Shown: positions 34,541-44,338, counted from the first letter of the stretch. The stretch is DNA of 64,000 nucleotides from GCA-2717185 sp964474755 (GCA_964474755.1 CAYYUG010000010.1:13601-77600); one strand, 5' to 3'. Numbers and translations: made by a program. The notes: generated by a model not told the origin, from the letters alone.

Positions 34541-34541
34541 C

Positions 34542-35927
34542 ATGACGTCACTCAGTCGTCAGTTCGCCGAATGGGTCGTCGGACTCAAATATGAAGATTT
34601 GCCAATGGCCGTCGTGGATCGCGCCAAGGGGCTCACTCTGCACGCTTTTTCTTCTGCATTAGTTGGACGGGGCTTTCCGGATGCTGAACAGGCGCTTCGC
34701 ATGATGCAGGAAGAAGAAGGAGGTGGCGGGGCGGCCACTGTGATCGTCGATGGAGCGAAGTTGACCAAGGCGGGCGCGGCGCTGGTCAATTCTGAGATGA
34801 TGTTTGCTGGCGGTAAGTGGGATACTTTCCGCATGCTAACCCATCCGGGCTGCGCGATCATTCCCTCGACCCTAGTCTCGGCGGAGCTCGAAGGTGCATC
34901 GGGTCGCGAATACATCACTGGGCTTGTTGCCGGCTATGAGATTATGGAACGTATGGCGGCAGACTTTATCCCCACCGTCATGTCACGCGGGTTCCATCCA
35001 GGTCCTGTTTTCGGCATCTTCGGTGCTGCGATGTCGGCAGCTAAGATCACTGGCCTCGACGCAGAACAGGTGCATGGTACGATCGCACAATGCGTCAATC
35101 TGGCAAGCGGTAATGTCGAAGGTGCGCGCAGTGGTGGAAAGTCTCTGCGCGAGGGTGGTGCCGTCCGCAATGCACTGCTGGCCGTTGCCATGGCAAGGCA
35201 CGGAACGCCCGGCGGAGAGACGGTGCTGGAGGGAGAGGGTGGCTTTTACCATTCTTATACTGGCAACAATCTCGGCAAACTGCGCTACAGCTTCACCGGT
35301 GACAATGCAACCAACCTGGATAAGCTGACACAAGGGCTCGGCCAGGACTGGATGTTCCTGGAGACGCTGTATCGCATCTATTCGACACCGGGCTACAACA
35401 TCGCACATGTTGACGTGACTGCAGCCTTGTGTGCGGAGCATGATATCCAATACGCGGATGTGGATCGGGTCGTCAGTCACGTTAATTTTCTGGAAACGCA
35501 ATATCCCAGCCCCGCTTTTCCGTCGCGTGGCACCATTCCAAAGATCGACAGCCCGCACTATTACGCAGCTTATGGTGTGGTGAAACGCGGCTTTCCGCTG
35601 CTGAAAAACGTTGCCCGCAAGGTTGGCGAGGCAGATCCGCCGGAAGTGATCGACCTGATGAAGAGGGTAGAGATCGTGCCGGTCCACGCTCACACTCTTT
35701 TCGGTCCGACGGTGACGATACATCTGAAGGATGGCCGAAGCTTCACAAAGGTTGCGACGGGTCGCGAGTTCATCTGGGACTTCGACGAAGAGGTACGCCG
35801 GGTCCGCGAACTGATACCTGGTCTGCCAATTCCAAAAGCGCAGTTCGAAGATTTGATTGAAGCGTGTCGGGGCCTCGATGGCTTAGCAAAGGCGGATAAG
35901 CTGATCGAATTGAGTTTAATTGGTTAA
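34542..35927 (+). CDS. MmgE/PrpD family protein
   Basis: A 461-residue member of the family that includes 2-methylcitrate dehydratase and related dehydratases/isomerases. Family features are the HAFSSALVGRGFPDAEQAL start, GLVAGYEIMERMA, and GGKSLREGGAVRNALLAVAMA. AAGGGG precedes the ATG. It follows directly after the truncated enolase-superfamily gene and probably shares its promoter. Many MmgE/PrpD relatives act on unknown hydroxy-acids, and I cannot name the substrate. Confidence 0.9.
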   Translation: MTSLSRQFAEWVVGLKYEDLPMAVVDRAKGLTLHAFSSALVGRGFPDAEQALRMMQEEEGGGGAATVIVDGAKLTKAGAALVNSEMMFAGGKWDTFRMLTHPGCAIIPSTLVSAELEGASGREYITGLVAGYEIMERMAADFIPTVMSRGFHPGPVFGIFGAAMSAAKITGLDAEQVHGTIAQCVNLASGNVEGARSGGKSLREGGAVRNALLAVAMARHGTPGGETVLEGEGGFYHSYTGNNLGKLRYSFTGDNATNLDKLTQGLGQDWMFLETLYRIYSTPGYNIAHVDVTAALCAEHDIQYADVDRVVSHVNFLETQYPSPAFPSRGTIPKIDSPHYYAAYGVVKRGFPLLKNVARKVGEADPPEVIDLMKRVEIVPVHAHTLFGPTVTIHLKDGRSFTKVATGREFIWDFDEEVRRVRELIPGLPIPKAQFEDLIEACRGLDGLAKADKLIELSLIG

Positions 35928-36016
35928 AGGTCAGACATCACCGAACCTCAACCACTGTCATACCCTATCAAGTCGGGGATATTGCAATGCAAGGAGCTAG
36001 CCTGACCTGAAGTCCA

Positions 36017-36130
36017 TCAATTCGGCACGAGGATGGGCTTCATTTCATCGCCTTTCAGGATCAGATCGTAGCTGGGCAGACCTTCCAATAGCGGTAATGC
36101 GTGACCGTGGATCAGGTCTGTTTTTAGTGG
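36017..36130 (-). pseudogene. C-terminal gene fragment downstream of the Rieske dioxygenase genes
   Basis: An open stretch of 37 codons without a usable start, ending LLEGLPSYDLILKGDEMKPILVPN and a stop at 36017. It looks like the end of a real protein. A separate 27-codon frame with an ATG (36158-36241, MPEIPNTIDGDRRLDLTKHD) lies between it and the beta subunit. Both may be remains of one third gene of the dioxygenase operon that lost its middle. The family is not recognised. Confidence 0.35.
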
Positions 36131-36251
36131 TTAAGGCGTCGCGATTTTAAGACTGAATTAGCCATTTCCCGTTTCCGGCATGTCATGTTTGGTTAGATCC
36201 AGTCTGCGGTCCCCATCGATCGTGTTTGGAATTTCTGGCATTGGGCGCTCG

Positions 36252-36752
36252 CTAAATTTGGTGGATGTCGATGGCACCGTCGATGACGTTTTCCAGCAAC
36301 ACTATTTTCTTTTGTTTGATTTTGAGATCGTCGCCGACGCGGTACAAGGTGTAGTCATACCAACCACCGCGAATTTGTTTTCCCCAGCGTGGATCATTAC
36401 ACAAAGTCAACCACTTCGCTGATGCTTCGATCGTATCGCCATTGTCTTCGACAATGCGCACTGTATTGACTAGATGGCTTGTCCGGGCCAACGGCGTGGT
36501 GGCGTATGCTTGGCCAGAGGTCAGTCGGTAGAGCCGTGCCTCCAACGCCGGCTTGCCGGTAAGATAGATCATGTTGACTTCCAGCTCTGGGTCGTTGGTT
36601 AACTCGTCCTCAGTCGCCCATGACGGTACCCAGTAGATGCAGTCCTGGGTGTAGAGGTCGGCCCAGCCCGACCATTCCCGCCGGTCCAGCAAGTCCGCTT
36701 CCAGATAGAGCAGGTCACGGACCGCGTTGTAGCTGCCGCTCGCCGAACTCAC
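36252..36752 (-). CDS. Aromatic-ring-hydroxylating dioxygenase beta subunit
   Basis: Small subunit of a Rieske non-heme iron oxygenase, about 166 residues, with the SnoaL/NTF2-like fold. Typical stretches are LEADLLDRREWSGWADLYTQDCIYWVP, RTSHLVNTVRI and GGWYDYTLYRVGDDLKI. I set the start at a GTG (36752) that overlaps the alpha-subunit stop by four bases; an ATG at 36782 would overlap it by 34 bases. It supports the structure of the alpha subunit, and the pair would make a benzoate/salicylate-type oxygenase. Confidence 0.9.
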   Translation of the reverse strand: MSSASGSYNAVRDLLYLEADLLDRREWSGWADLYTQDCIYWVPSWATEDELTNDPELEVNMIYLTGKPALEARLYRLTSGQAYATTPLARTSHLVNTVRIVEDNGDTIEASAKWLTLCNDPRWGKQIRGGWYDYTLYRVGDDLKIKQKKIVLLENVIDGAIDIHQI

Positions 36753-38062
36753 GACACTACGCCGCCCATCAAGTCTCGCCATTTGCGGAAAAAGCCATAA
36801 TACAGTGTCTCTTGATCGTAGGTTGTGCCGCTGGTCACCGGATCGGCGCCGATACAGCTTGCCGCATCGTCCGGTCCCTTGAAGGCTATCCCAAGCCCAC
36901 GATCGAGCCCGCTCCAGCGCGATAGGGTGCCTGCAGCGCCGAGCTGACAGTCCTCCAACGCCGCCAGATCGTCCGGTGTTGCCATACCGGTTACTGTATA
37001 AAAATCCTCGAATTTGCGCAGGCGTGCAGCGCGCGCCTTGCGGCTCTCCCCTTTCGGGGCGATGCAGTATACGCGCACTTCGGTGCGGTCCGGCGCAATC
37101 GGTCGTGTCACGCGGATTTGTGTCGAGGGCTGGTCCATCAGGTGGACGTTAGGGAAGAGGTAGAGATTTCGGCCGCGCCGGAGCATCCAGTCGACCTTTT
37201 CCTGAGGGAAATCCTGCAGCAGCTGTTCCTTGGCTTCGTAAAGCGGCATGACCTCCGGCGTCTCACGCTGAGACCAGATCATGTTGTGGCCGTTGCCGAA
37301 ATCATAGCAACCGGCGGGTTGGGTGCCACGCAACCTGCCTGACTCGGTTCGTCGCATGTCCGCATTGTCGCCCATTTTTTCGCGCTGCTGCATGGCGCGG
37401 ACGAAAACTTGATGCACCGTGCTGACATGGTATCCATCGACACCGTTCTCCGCGTTTAGCTTCCAGTTGCCGCGCACTAAGTAGGTCTGGCCGCCACGCA
37501 CCACTTCCATCCCTTTCGGCGACTGGTCGGCCAGATGATCGATGAATGGCAGGGTCTCGCCTAGATGGCTTTCCAGCGGCTCGACGCTGGCATCGAGGCA
37601 CCCGAAGACGAACCCCTTGTAACTTTGCACGCGCGGCACCGGTGTCAGTCCCTTGCGTGCGCTTTCCGGGGTGCCACCCGGCCAGCCCTTCGCTTCGTCT
37701 TTCACATGGGTGCATTTGCCCTTGGTGTCGTAGCACCATCCATGGAAGCGACATGCAATTGTCTGCATCGTGCCCCGCCGCCGAGGCGTGAGTATTGCGC
37801 CACGATGGGCACAGGCATTGATGAAAGCGCCAATGCCGTCATCTTCCTGACGGATGACGAAGACTGGCTGCTGGCCAATATTTGTTGCGTAATAATCGCC
37901 ATGTTTGATCACCTGACTTTCGTGACAGAGATATACCCAGGTCTTGCCGAACACGCGTTCCATCTCAGCGGAGAACACCGCTGGATCGGTGTAAAGGCGT
38001 CGGTCGATGCGAAAGACACCGTCTTCGGTGCGGTCTTCGATGAATTGGGCCGTGTCGTCCAT
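36749..38062 (-). CDS. Aromatic-ring-hydroxylating dioxygenase alpha subunit (Rieske)
   Basis: Catalytic subunit, about 437 residues. The Rieske cluster ligands are C84, H86, C104 and H107 (ACAHRGA and CRFHGW). The mononuclear iron histidines are H212 and H217 with the bridging aspartate D209 (VDGYHVSTVH). It resembles benzoate/anthranilate-type oxygenases, but the substrate cannot be fixed. No ferredoxin or reductase gene is adjacent, so electrons must come from elsewhere. I chose the ATG at 38062; upstream ATGs would add a non-conserved leader. Confidence 0.93.
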   Translation of the reverse strand: MDDTAQFIEDRTEDGVFRIDRRLYTDPAVFSAEMERVFGKTWVYLCHESQVIKHGDYYATNIGQQPVFVIRQEDDGIGAFINACAHRGAILTPRRRGTMQTIACRFHGWCYDTKGKCTHVKDEAKGWPGGTPESARKGLTPVPRVQSYKGFVFGCLDASVEPLESHLGETLPFIDHLADQSPKGMEVVRGGQTYLVRGNWKLNAENGVDGYHVSTVHQVFVRAMQQREKMGDNADMRRTESGRLRGTQPAGCYDFGNGHNMIWSQRETPEVMPLYEAKEQLLQDFPQEKVDWMLRRGRNLYLFPNVHLMDQPSTQIRVTRPIAPDRTEVRVYCIAPKGESRKARAARLRKFEDFYTVTGMATPDDLAALEDCQLGAAGTLSRWSGLDRGLGIAFKGPDDAASCIGADPVTSGTTYDQETLYYGFFRKWRDLMGGVVS

Positions 38063-38452
38063 GGATTTAGCTTCGGTCGTTTTTGGGTGTAGAGATGGTA
38101 GCAGATAACACATTCCTGATTCGACAGGCTGTTTATTCACACGCTACGGTCCGGCGTATGTAAGTGGGAAGACGATTATGGTTGAAGATTTGGATGCGAA
38201 CGAAATTTTGATGGGCAAAAATTGCGTTGTTGCAGCTGTATCCCATGTCATTTCCGCATCATGGGTTCGGCCAGGATATGGAAACGCTGCATTCGGTTGC
38301 CGATCCAGAAAATTTAAGTTTTGACGACTTCCATAGGATTAAAATGGAACCAGACCGCACATATATTTTATGCGAGGAAACGAGAGAGCGTATGACATCG
38401 CTGATGATTTCTGTGATGAATTCCCAGAAGGTCGGGTAACGGGGCCTTCCCG
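38063..38452. other. Divergent spacer between Rieske and MFS genes
   Basis: About 390 bases that must hold the promoters of the two divergent genes. Two short plus-strand frames (about 38178-38324 and 38227-38439) look faintly protein-like but overlap each other and match nothing I know. I do not call either a gene. Confidence 0.35.
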
Positions 38453-39652
38453 ATGCGCCGTCCGCTATGGATCATAATCCTCAGCGCCGGGGCCTGCGTC
38501 GGGCTTACGCTCGGTTTCCGGCAGGCGCTTGGGCTATTCCTGACACCTATTTCTCTGGATACCGGGATAGGGAGAGAAACATTCGCCCTGAGCCTGGGAT
38601 TGGCCAATCTGTTCTGGGGTTTGACGGCGCCCTTTGCTGGTGCGATCGCCGACCGGTTTGGAGCCGGGCGGGTCGCGGCCGCGGGCGGTCTCTGCTACGC
38701 AGCTGGACTGGCGGCTTTTACCTTAAGCGGCGATGGGGAGCAGCTGATCTTCGGTGGTATCCTGATCGGCTGCGGTTTGAGCGGGGCGGGCTTTTCCGTC
38801 GTGCTGGGCGCGGTCGGCCGCGCCGCACCAGAAGAAAAACGAGGCACAGCGCTGGGGGCGGTGGCCATGGGCGGGTCGATCGGCCAATTTGCGGCGCTAC
38901 CCTACACGTTCGCTTTCCTAGAGGGGTACAGCTGGACCATAAGCCTGTTCGCCCTGTCGATGACAACACTGCTGATCGTGCCGATTGCTTGGGGCCTGTC
39001 AGGCAAGCCGTCGCGCGAGGAAGGTCTCGCTCGGCAGACGATTGCCCAGGCGCTGAGCGAGGCGTTACGCAGCCCGAGTTTTTGGTTACTTAATACCGGT
39101 TTCTTCGCCTGCGGCTTCCATCTTGCCTTCATCACTGTGCATTTCCCGGCCTATCTCGCCGATCAGGGCTTCGCGCCCTGGCTTGCGACTGCTTCGCTTA
39201 CTGTGCTTGGCATCTGCAACATCATTGGTAGCTATGGCAGCGGGGTGCTGGGCGACAAGTTTCCAAAGAAATTTGTGCTCAGCTTCATGTATCTTGGTCG
39301 GGCAGTGATTTTCGCTGGTTTCCTGCTGTTGCCAGTTTCCGAGGCTACAGTGATTGCCTTCGGCGCGCTGATGGGCTTCCTGTGGATCGGTACTGTGCCG
39401 CTGACCAGTGCGCTGGTTGCTACTATGTTTGGCACTAGCTACCTATCGATGCTCTTCGGTTTAGTGTTTTTCGGACATCAACTTGGCAGCTTCCTCGGCG
39501 CTTGGTTGGCGGGCCATTTTTACGATTTGATGGGCAGCTACGACGTCGTGTGGTGGCTAAGCGTTGCCATCGGCTTGATCTCCGCGGCACTACACTGGCC
39601 AATCGCAGAGCGTCCGGTCGAACGGCTAGCTGAGGCGGAGACCGCGTCTTGA
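38453..39652 (+). CDS. Major facilitator superfamily transporter
   Basis: A 399-residue, twelve-helix carrier with the loop motif GAIADRFGAGRVAAAGG. The N-terminal half resembles the monocarboxylate/oxalate-type MFS group (LGFRQALGLFLTPISLDTGIGRETFALSLGLANLFWG). It diverges from the Rieske dioxygenase and may import that enzyme's aromatic-acid substrate. Substrate unknown. Confidence 0.9.
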   Translation: MRRPLWIIILSAGACVGLTLGFRQALGLFLTPISLDTGIGRETFALSLGLANLFWGLTAPFAGAIADRFGAGRVAAAGGLCYAAGLAAFTLSGDGEQLIFGGILIGCGLSGAGFSVVLGAVGRAAPEEKRGTALGAVAMGGSIGQFAALPYTFAFLEGYSWTISLFALSMTTLLIVPIAWGLSGKPSREEGLARQTIAQALSEALRSPSFWLLNTGFFACGFHLAFITVHFPAYLADQGFAPWLATASLTVLGICNIIGSYGSGVLGDKFPKKFVLSFMYLGRAVIFAGFLLLPVSEATVIAFGALMGFLWIGTVPLTSALVATMFGTSYLSMLFGLVFFGHQLGSFLGAWLAGHFYDLMGSYDVVWWLSVAIGLISAALHWPIAERPVERLAEAETAS

Positions 39653-40312
39653 TCGACCCTGTCTCCATCCCGGTCTGACACCTTAAGTAAAGTATCAAAT
39701 TTTGTGATGCGATGCTGTGTGAGACTGGCTTCGCTTGCATGGTCGAAAGACGCTCGACTTTAGGTTTAGTGGGCGCTAACCGGAGTTATGGTTCAATGCG
39801 CGACTGGACATGGTGTCGGTGCTTAGGAACTCAGACAGACATGTCTGCCTTTGCACGCCAAACTTAAGCGTGGTCAGAGCCGGCGCTGCAAGCGGTTGGA
39901 AGGGATGCTGGTGCACTGTGCTTTCGAAAGGCTTCAACACCCACCTATTACGGCATATTCATTTTCGACCTCGATGGTATTAAAAACGAGGCGGTGACGT
40001 CTCCCGACGCGTTTGTGGTACTGCCATTTTCTTGCCGTCGAGTACCGTCGCCTCTGTGGCGTTAGGTGCACTGCGATAGTAGATCCCGTCGATGCCTATC
40101 GCTCTACAAATCAAAGTCCAGACACAGGCCGGTCTCGCTGGCTAGCTTGTGGACTTGGCGCGGCATTATTTCCTCGGATTTTAGTTTGCACAGCTTGATT
40201 TGGATAAGCGTGTTGTCGATGAGAATAAAAAAAGGGGCGTGTTGAACATCATCGCGTTTTGCGAGCATGCGGGTATACACTAATGCCGATACTCATTGCA
40301 GGTGAGGGTGGC
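39653..40312. other. Long spacer, no gene recognised
   Basis: About 660 bases, the largest gap in the window. Only short overlapping frames are present and none looks like a known protein. I see no terminal inverted repeats, transposase motif or RNA fold. A slightly AT-rich part near 40200-40250 may hold the promoter of the next gene. Confidence 0.4.
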
Positions 40313-42040
40313 ATGAATATGGAAATCGATACCGGTTCGACGTCGAGCGATCGCACCGCGGCGGACGCGATCCTGATCCGTTTGCGCCAGGCCGGCGTAC
40401 GCTATCTGTTTGCCAACGCTGGGACCGACTTCGCCTCGATTGTAGAATCGATGGCCAGCGATGAGAGTGGGTCGATGGTCGAGCCCGTGCTGGTGCCGCA
40501 CGAGGCCGTGGCCGTAGCGATGGCGCATGGCTACACGATGGTCACCGGTGAACCGCAGGCTGTTATGGTGCATGTAAGCGTAGGCACGGCGAACGCACTG
40601 TGTGCAGTGATAAACGCCAGCCGTCTGGAAATCCCAATGATCTTTATGGCTGGCCGAACGCCGATCACTGAGGACCGAACAGCAGCGGAAGGTGCTCGCA
40701 CAGTTTATGTGCACTGGGCGCAGGAGATGTACGACCAGGGTGCGATGGTACGCGAGATGGTTAAGTGGGACTACGAGCTGCGGGCGCCGGACGAGGTCGA
40801 CAAGGTGATCGATCGAGCGCTCAACTTAGCGCAGAGTATGCCGAAGGGGCCGGCCTACCTATCGCTGCCGCGTGAGGTGTTGGCCGCGCCCGCACCGACG
40901 CCTGCAAACGCGGCCCTTCGCGTCGCGCCATCGCCGACCCATCCCGATCCGGCGGCGATCACAGAAGTGGCTGAGGTTCTGCTGGCGGCGGAAAACCCGC
41001 TTATCATCACCGCAGATACAGGTCGAGAGCCAGAAGCCATGAAATATCTGGCGACGCTGACGGAGCGGTTTGCGCTTCCGGTGATCCCCGCCTTTCCTCG
41101 CTATCTAAACCTGCCTAGCGATCATCCTATGCTACTGGACTATGCGGTCGGTCCGCATATCAAAGCTGCTGACGTGGTGCTTGTGCTCGACAGCGACGTG
41201 CCCTGGATCCCGGCCAAGGACGGTTCACCGGCGAACGCGAAAGTGATCCATATGGGCACCGACCCGCTCTACAGCGGTTACCCGATGCGCGGCTATCCCT
41301 GTGACATCGCGATTGCGGCACCTTCATCGATCTCGCTGCCGGCACTCTCGGCGGCGATGGAGAGGAGCTATGCCGTCCATAAGACAGGAATTGCTGCGCG
41401 CCGCGCTCGTATCGACGAGGCCCGCCAGATAGTCCGCGCCCGTTGGCAGCAGATAGAAGAGGGGATGGAGACGGCAACGCCAATCCACCCCGCCTGGCTG
41501 TCGCGCTGCGTCGGCGACCTGATGGATGACAATGCAATCCTGATAAACGAGATGGGTGTGGCTTTGCCGCATGTATCGCTTTCGAACCCGGGGAGTTTCT
41601 TCGCGGCGAGCCCGGTAAGCGGCTTGGGTTGGGGGTTAGGCGCGGCGGTCGGCGCCAAATTGGCCGCGCCGGACAAGCTGGTCATTGCAGCAATTGGTGA
41701 CGGTTCCTACTATTTCGGTAACCCAGCGGCAGCGCACTATTGTGCCCGCGCATATGACCTGCCGGTTTTATATATCATCCTTGATAATTCGGCATGGGGT
41801 GCGGTTCGCCGCGCTGTCCGCGATATGTACCCGGACGGACGCGCGGTGCGGTCGAACAACATGCCATTGACCAGCCTAGAGCCGATGGTCGCTTTCGATA
41901 AAGCGTGCGAAGCCGCCGGCGGTTATGGGGAACGGGTCGAGGTCCCTGATGAGCTGCCTAAGGCACTCGAACGGGCAAAGCATGCGGTGACAGTGGAAAA
42001 ACGCCAGGCCTTGCTGCATGTGGTGCTCGGAGGGGCATAG
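40313..42040 (+). CDS. Thiamine-pyrophosphate enzyme, acetolactate-synthase-like
   Basis: A 575-residue ThDP enzyme of the acetolactate synthase/benzoylformate decarboxylase superfamily. The cofactor glutamate is E64 (LVPHEAVAVAMAHGY), and the ThDP motif runs from GDGSYYFGNP to the DN in ILDNSAWG. Its middle domain lacks a clear FAD loop, so it is more likely a decarboxylase or lyase of 2-oxo acids than a true acetolactate synthase. GAGGGTGG precedes the ATG at 40313; an upstream in-frame ATG lacks a site. It stands alone. Confidence 0.92.
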   Translation: MNMEIDTGSTSSDRTAADAILIRLRQAGVRYLFANAGTDFASIVESMASDESGSMVEPVLVPHEAVAVAMAHGYTMVTGEPQAVMVHVSVGTANALCAVINASRLEIPMIFMAGRTPITEDRTAAEGARTVYVHWAQEMYDQGAMVREMVKWDYELRAPDEVDKVIDRALNLAQSMPKGPAYLSLPREVLAAPAPTPANAALRVAPSPTHPDPAAITEVAEVLLAAENPLIITADTGREPEAMKYLATLTERFALPVIPAFPRYLNLPSDHPMLLDYAVGPHIKAADVVLVLDSDVPWIPAKDGSPANAKVIHMGTDPLYSGYPMRGYPCDIAIAAPSSISLPALSAAMERSYAVHKTGIAARRARIDEARQIVRARWQQIEEGMETATPIHPAWLSRCVGDLMDDNAILINEMGVALPHVSLSNPGSFFAASPVSGLGWGLGAAVGAKLAAPDKLVIAAIGDGSYYFGNPAAAHYCARAYDLPVLYIILDNSAWGAVRRAVRDMYPDGRAVRSNNMPLTSLEPMVAFDKACEAAGGYGERVEVPDELPKALERAKHAVTVEKRQALLHVVLGGA

Positions 42041-42179
42041 AGTAATAGCACGCCTAAAATTTTAGGTTTATCCAACGACTATGTCCGTGGTGCCATCTTT
42101 CTGAAGGCAAACCTTGGCGCAGCCTTAACTCTGGAACTGTAGACCTTATCCGGCATGTTAGCTCTGGGGATATTTAAAC

Positions 42180-43418
42180 CTAGTCTGATGCCGCCATCTG
42201 CGCCGCATCCTTCGCCGCCATTCGCGCTTTAAGTTCTTCCGGGGTCAGCCGGACGATGTCGGCATTCTGATGGCTAAAAATGTCGTAGACCTTGGTTTCT
42301 AGGTCCTCGAGTGTAAGCCGTCCGCTGAGCACATTGTCTTTCCACGTTGCGTGCTCTCCCTCCAGCGCGTGAAATTCTGGCATTACCTCCTCGGCGAACA
42401 TCTTCAGGCTGCCGCAGATATCCTCGTGGCTGGTTTTTCCTGCCTGGTTCAGCAGTATTACCTGATCGACATGTGCTTCCTGGAACTGGTGCAGTTTCTC
42501 GCGGATCGTAGCGGGAGAGCCGATCAGGGCGCCCTTGAAGGCGTCCTGCGCCTTGTCACTATGCCGCCAGTCCTGAAATTCTTCCCAAAGATTGCCTTTA
42601 CCTGGCGCGTCTACACCCTTCCGACCGTAATAGGACAGCGCGAAGATAAAGAAGGTCCAGCCGGACGCCTTTTCATAGGCCTCTTCGTCCGTCTCAGCAC
42701 ACATAAAGCCAGACACCATGGCGATGTTTGGGTTGATCGGGTGCTCGGTTAGCCGGTTCGGTCTGTGTAGCAGATTGTTGTAGTACTTATTTACCCAGGC
42801 GGTTGCTGCGTCTGGAGAAACGAAGGTGAAGCCGAGTGCCCCCATTCCCCATTCGCCGGCCTGGCCGATGGTTTTGATGTTTGAGCAAGCGACCCATAGC
42901 GGCGGGTGCGGTTTTTGGTACGGTTTTGGAATCACGTTGCGCGCGGGGAAATCGTGGTATTCGCCGTGGAACTCCCAACTCTCCTTAGTGAACATAGGGA
43001 TAATTGCTTTGACAGCTTCCTCCCAACGGTCGCGCTTGCTGCGTACCTGGGTGCCGAACGGATGCAATTCAGCTGGACCTGCGCCTTCGCCCATGCCGAA
43101 CTCGACGCGGCCTTTAGACAGCAGATCGAGGGTCGCGACCCGCTCTGCCACGCGATGCGGCTGGTTGGTCGGTAGTTGGATCACACCATGGCCGAGCCGG
43201 ATGCTTTTTGTTCGCTGGCTGGCCGCTCCGAGAAAGACTTCCGGCGCTGAGGAATGGCTGTACTCCTCTAAAAAATGGTGCTCGACCTCCCAGGCGTAGT
43301 CGTAGCCCAACTTGTCGGCTAGTTCGATCTGCGTCAGGGAATTTTGTAGCAGTTCGTATTCCGAATGCTCTTGCCATGGGCGCGGCAGCTGGTGCTCGTA
43401 AAAGATACCGAATTTCAT
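42180..43418 (-). CDS. Luciferase-like flavin-dependent monooxygenase
   Basis: A 412-residue LLM-class oxidoreductase that uses reduced flavin. It starts MKFGIFYEHQLPRPW, with the YAWEVEHHFLEEYSHSSAPEVFLGAASQRT, RLGHGVIQLPTNQPHRVAERVATLDLLSKGRVEFGMGEG stretch typical of the bacterial luciferase fold. It follows a TauD-family gene on the same strand by 29 bases, so the two are likely co-transcribed and may work on one substrate. Substrate unknown. Confidence 0.93.
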   Translation of the reverse strand: MKFGIFYEHQLPRPWQEHSEYELLQNSLTQIELADKLGYDYAWEVEHHFLEEYSHSSAPEVFLGAASQRTKSIRLGHGVIQLPTNQPHRVAERVATLDLLSKGRVEFGMGEGAGPAELHPFGTQVRSKRDRWEEAVKAIIPMFTKESWEFHGEYHDFPARNVIPKPYQKPHPPLWVACSNIKTIGQAGEWGMGALGFTFVSPDAATAWVNKYYNNLLHRPNRLTEHPINPNIAMVSGFMCAETDEEAYEKASGWTFFIFALSYYGRKGVDAPGKGNLWEEFQDWRHSDKAQDAFKGALIGSPATIREKLHQFQEAHVDQVILLNQAGKTSHEDICGSLKMFAEEVMPEFHALEGEHATWKDNVLSGRLTLEDLETKVYDIFSHQNADIVRLTPEELKARMAAKDAAQMAASD

Positions 43419-43447
43419 ATCCTGTTTTTCTCTTCGTTGCGGGCCGC

Positions 43448-44338
43448 TTAGAAGGGCGCGTCGCCTTTTATCATGATTTTATGCATGCGGCGTTGGTAGC
43501 CGTCATAATCATTAATTGCGAAATGCTGACAGCAGCGGTTATCCCACATCGCCATAGCGTTCACCGACCAGCGGAAGCGGCAGGTGAATTCTGGGCGTGT
43601 CGCATTTGCTTTTAGGAAGTCGAGCAGCGGTTGGCTTTCCGCTTCTGTCCATCCTTCGAACCGCTCCGTATGGCCGCCTATATAGAGTAGTTTGCGTCCA
43701 GTTTCTGGATGGATGCGCACCACCGGATGCGAGGAAATCGTCTGTGCGCTGCCAGGATCAATCTGGGCCATGTGTATCGTGCCGTCCTGCACGCGCTCGG
43801 CACGAGTTTTTCCTGACGGGTGGTTCTTGCTGTCGCCGTTGTGGATTGCTCGCAGACCTTGTAGCGACGCCTTCATCCCCTCCGACAGAGTCTCGTATGC
43901 GAGATACATGTTGGAGAACATGGTATCGCCGCGCCCTTCCGGCATCTCATGGCTGTAAAGCATCGTCGCCTTGGCTGGCTTCGGCGTATACATCTGGTCG
44001 GAGTGCCATCGTCCTCCGGCATTTGATTTCATCACTGGCGTCTTTAGGACCTCCGTGATCTCGGGATGTTCGTCCATCGCCTTGTTAAACAAGTGCACAT
44101 GTATCTCGCCGAACCGTTTTGCGAATTTGATCTGCTGCGGAGGTGTGATGCTCTGATTGCGGAAGAAGACGACGTTGTGCTCCAGCCAGGCGCGGTAGAT
44201 CTCGTCCTGTGTCTCTTGATCTACGCCGTCGGCAATATCGACGCCCTCGATTTCGGCGCCCAGCGCACCGGCAATCGGCTTCACGGCGATGCGTTTGTAG
44301 CTGAATTCTTCTAATTCCGTCGTGGCGATCTCGGCCAT
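43448..44338 (-). CDS. TauD/TfdA-family Fe(II)/2-oxoglutarate dioxygenase (2)
   Basis: A 296-residue dioxygenase. Iron ligands are H112 and D114 (RWHSDQMY) and H272 (CQHFAINDYDG), with arginines about a dozen residues later for 2-oxoglutarate. It belongs to the same broad group as the gene at 30636 but is clearly diverged. It leads a two-gene unit with the flavin monooxygenase. Substrate unknown. Confidence 0.93.
   Translation of the reverse strand: MAEIATTELEEFSYKRIAVKPIAGALGAEIEGVDIADGVDQETQDEIYRAWLEHNVVFFRNQSITPPQQIKFAKRFGEIHVHLFNKAMDEHPEITEVLKTPVMKSNAGGRWHSDQMYTPKPAKATMLYSHEMPEGRGDTMFSNMYLAYETLSEGMKASLQGLRAIHNGDSKNHPSGKTRAERVQDGTIHMAQIDPGSAQTISSHPVVRIHPETGRKLLYIGGHTERFEGWTEAESQPLLDFLKANATRPEFTCRFRWSVNAMAMWDNRCCQHFAINDYDGYQRRMHKIMIKGDAPF

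Noticed and set aside
34983..35723. 246-codon minus-strand frame opposite the MmgE/PrpD gene
   Set aside because: Shadow frame with no ribosome site and no known motifs.
42053..42066. Palindrome CCTAAAATTTTAGG after the ThDP enzyme gene
   Set aside because: No loop and no adequate T-run, so it does not form a usable terminator; AT-rich palindromes of this size occur by chance.
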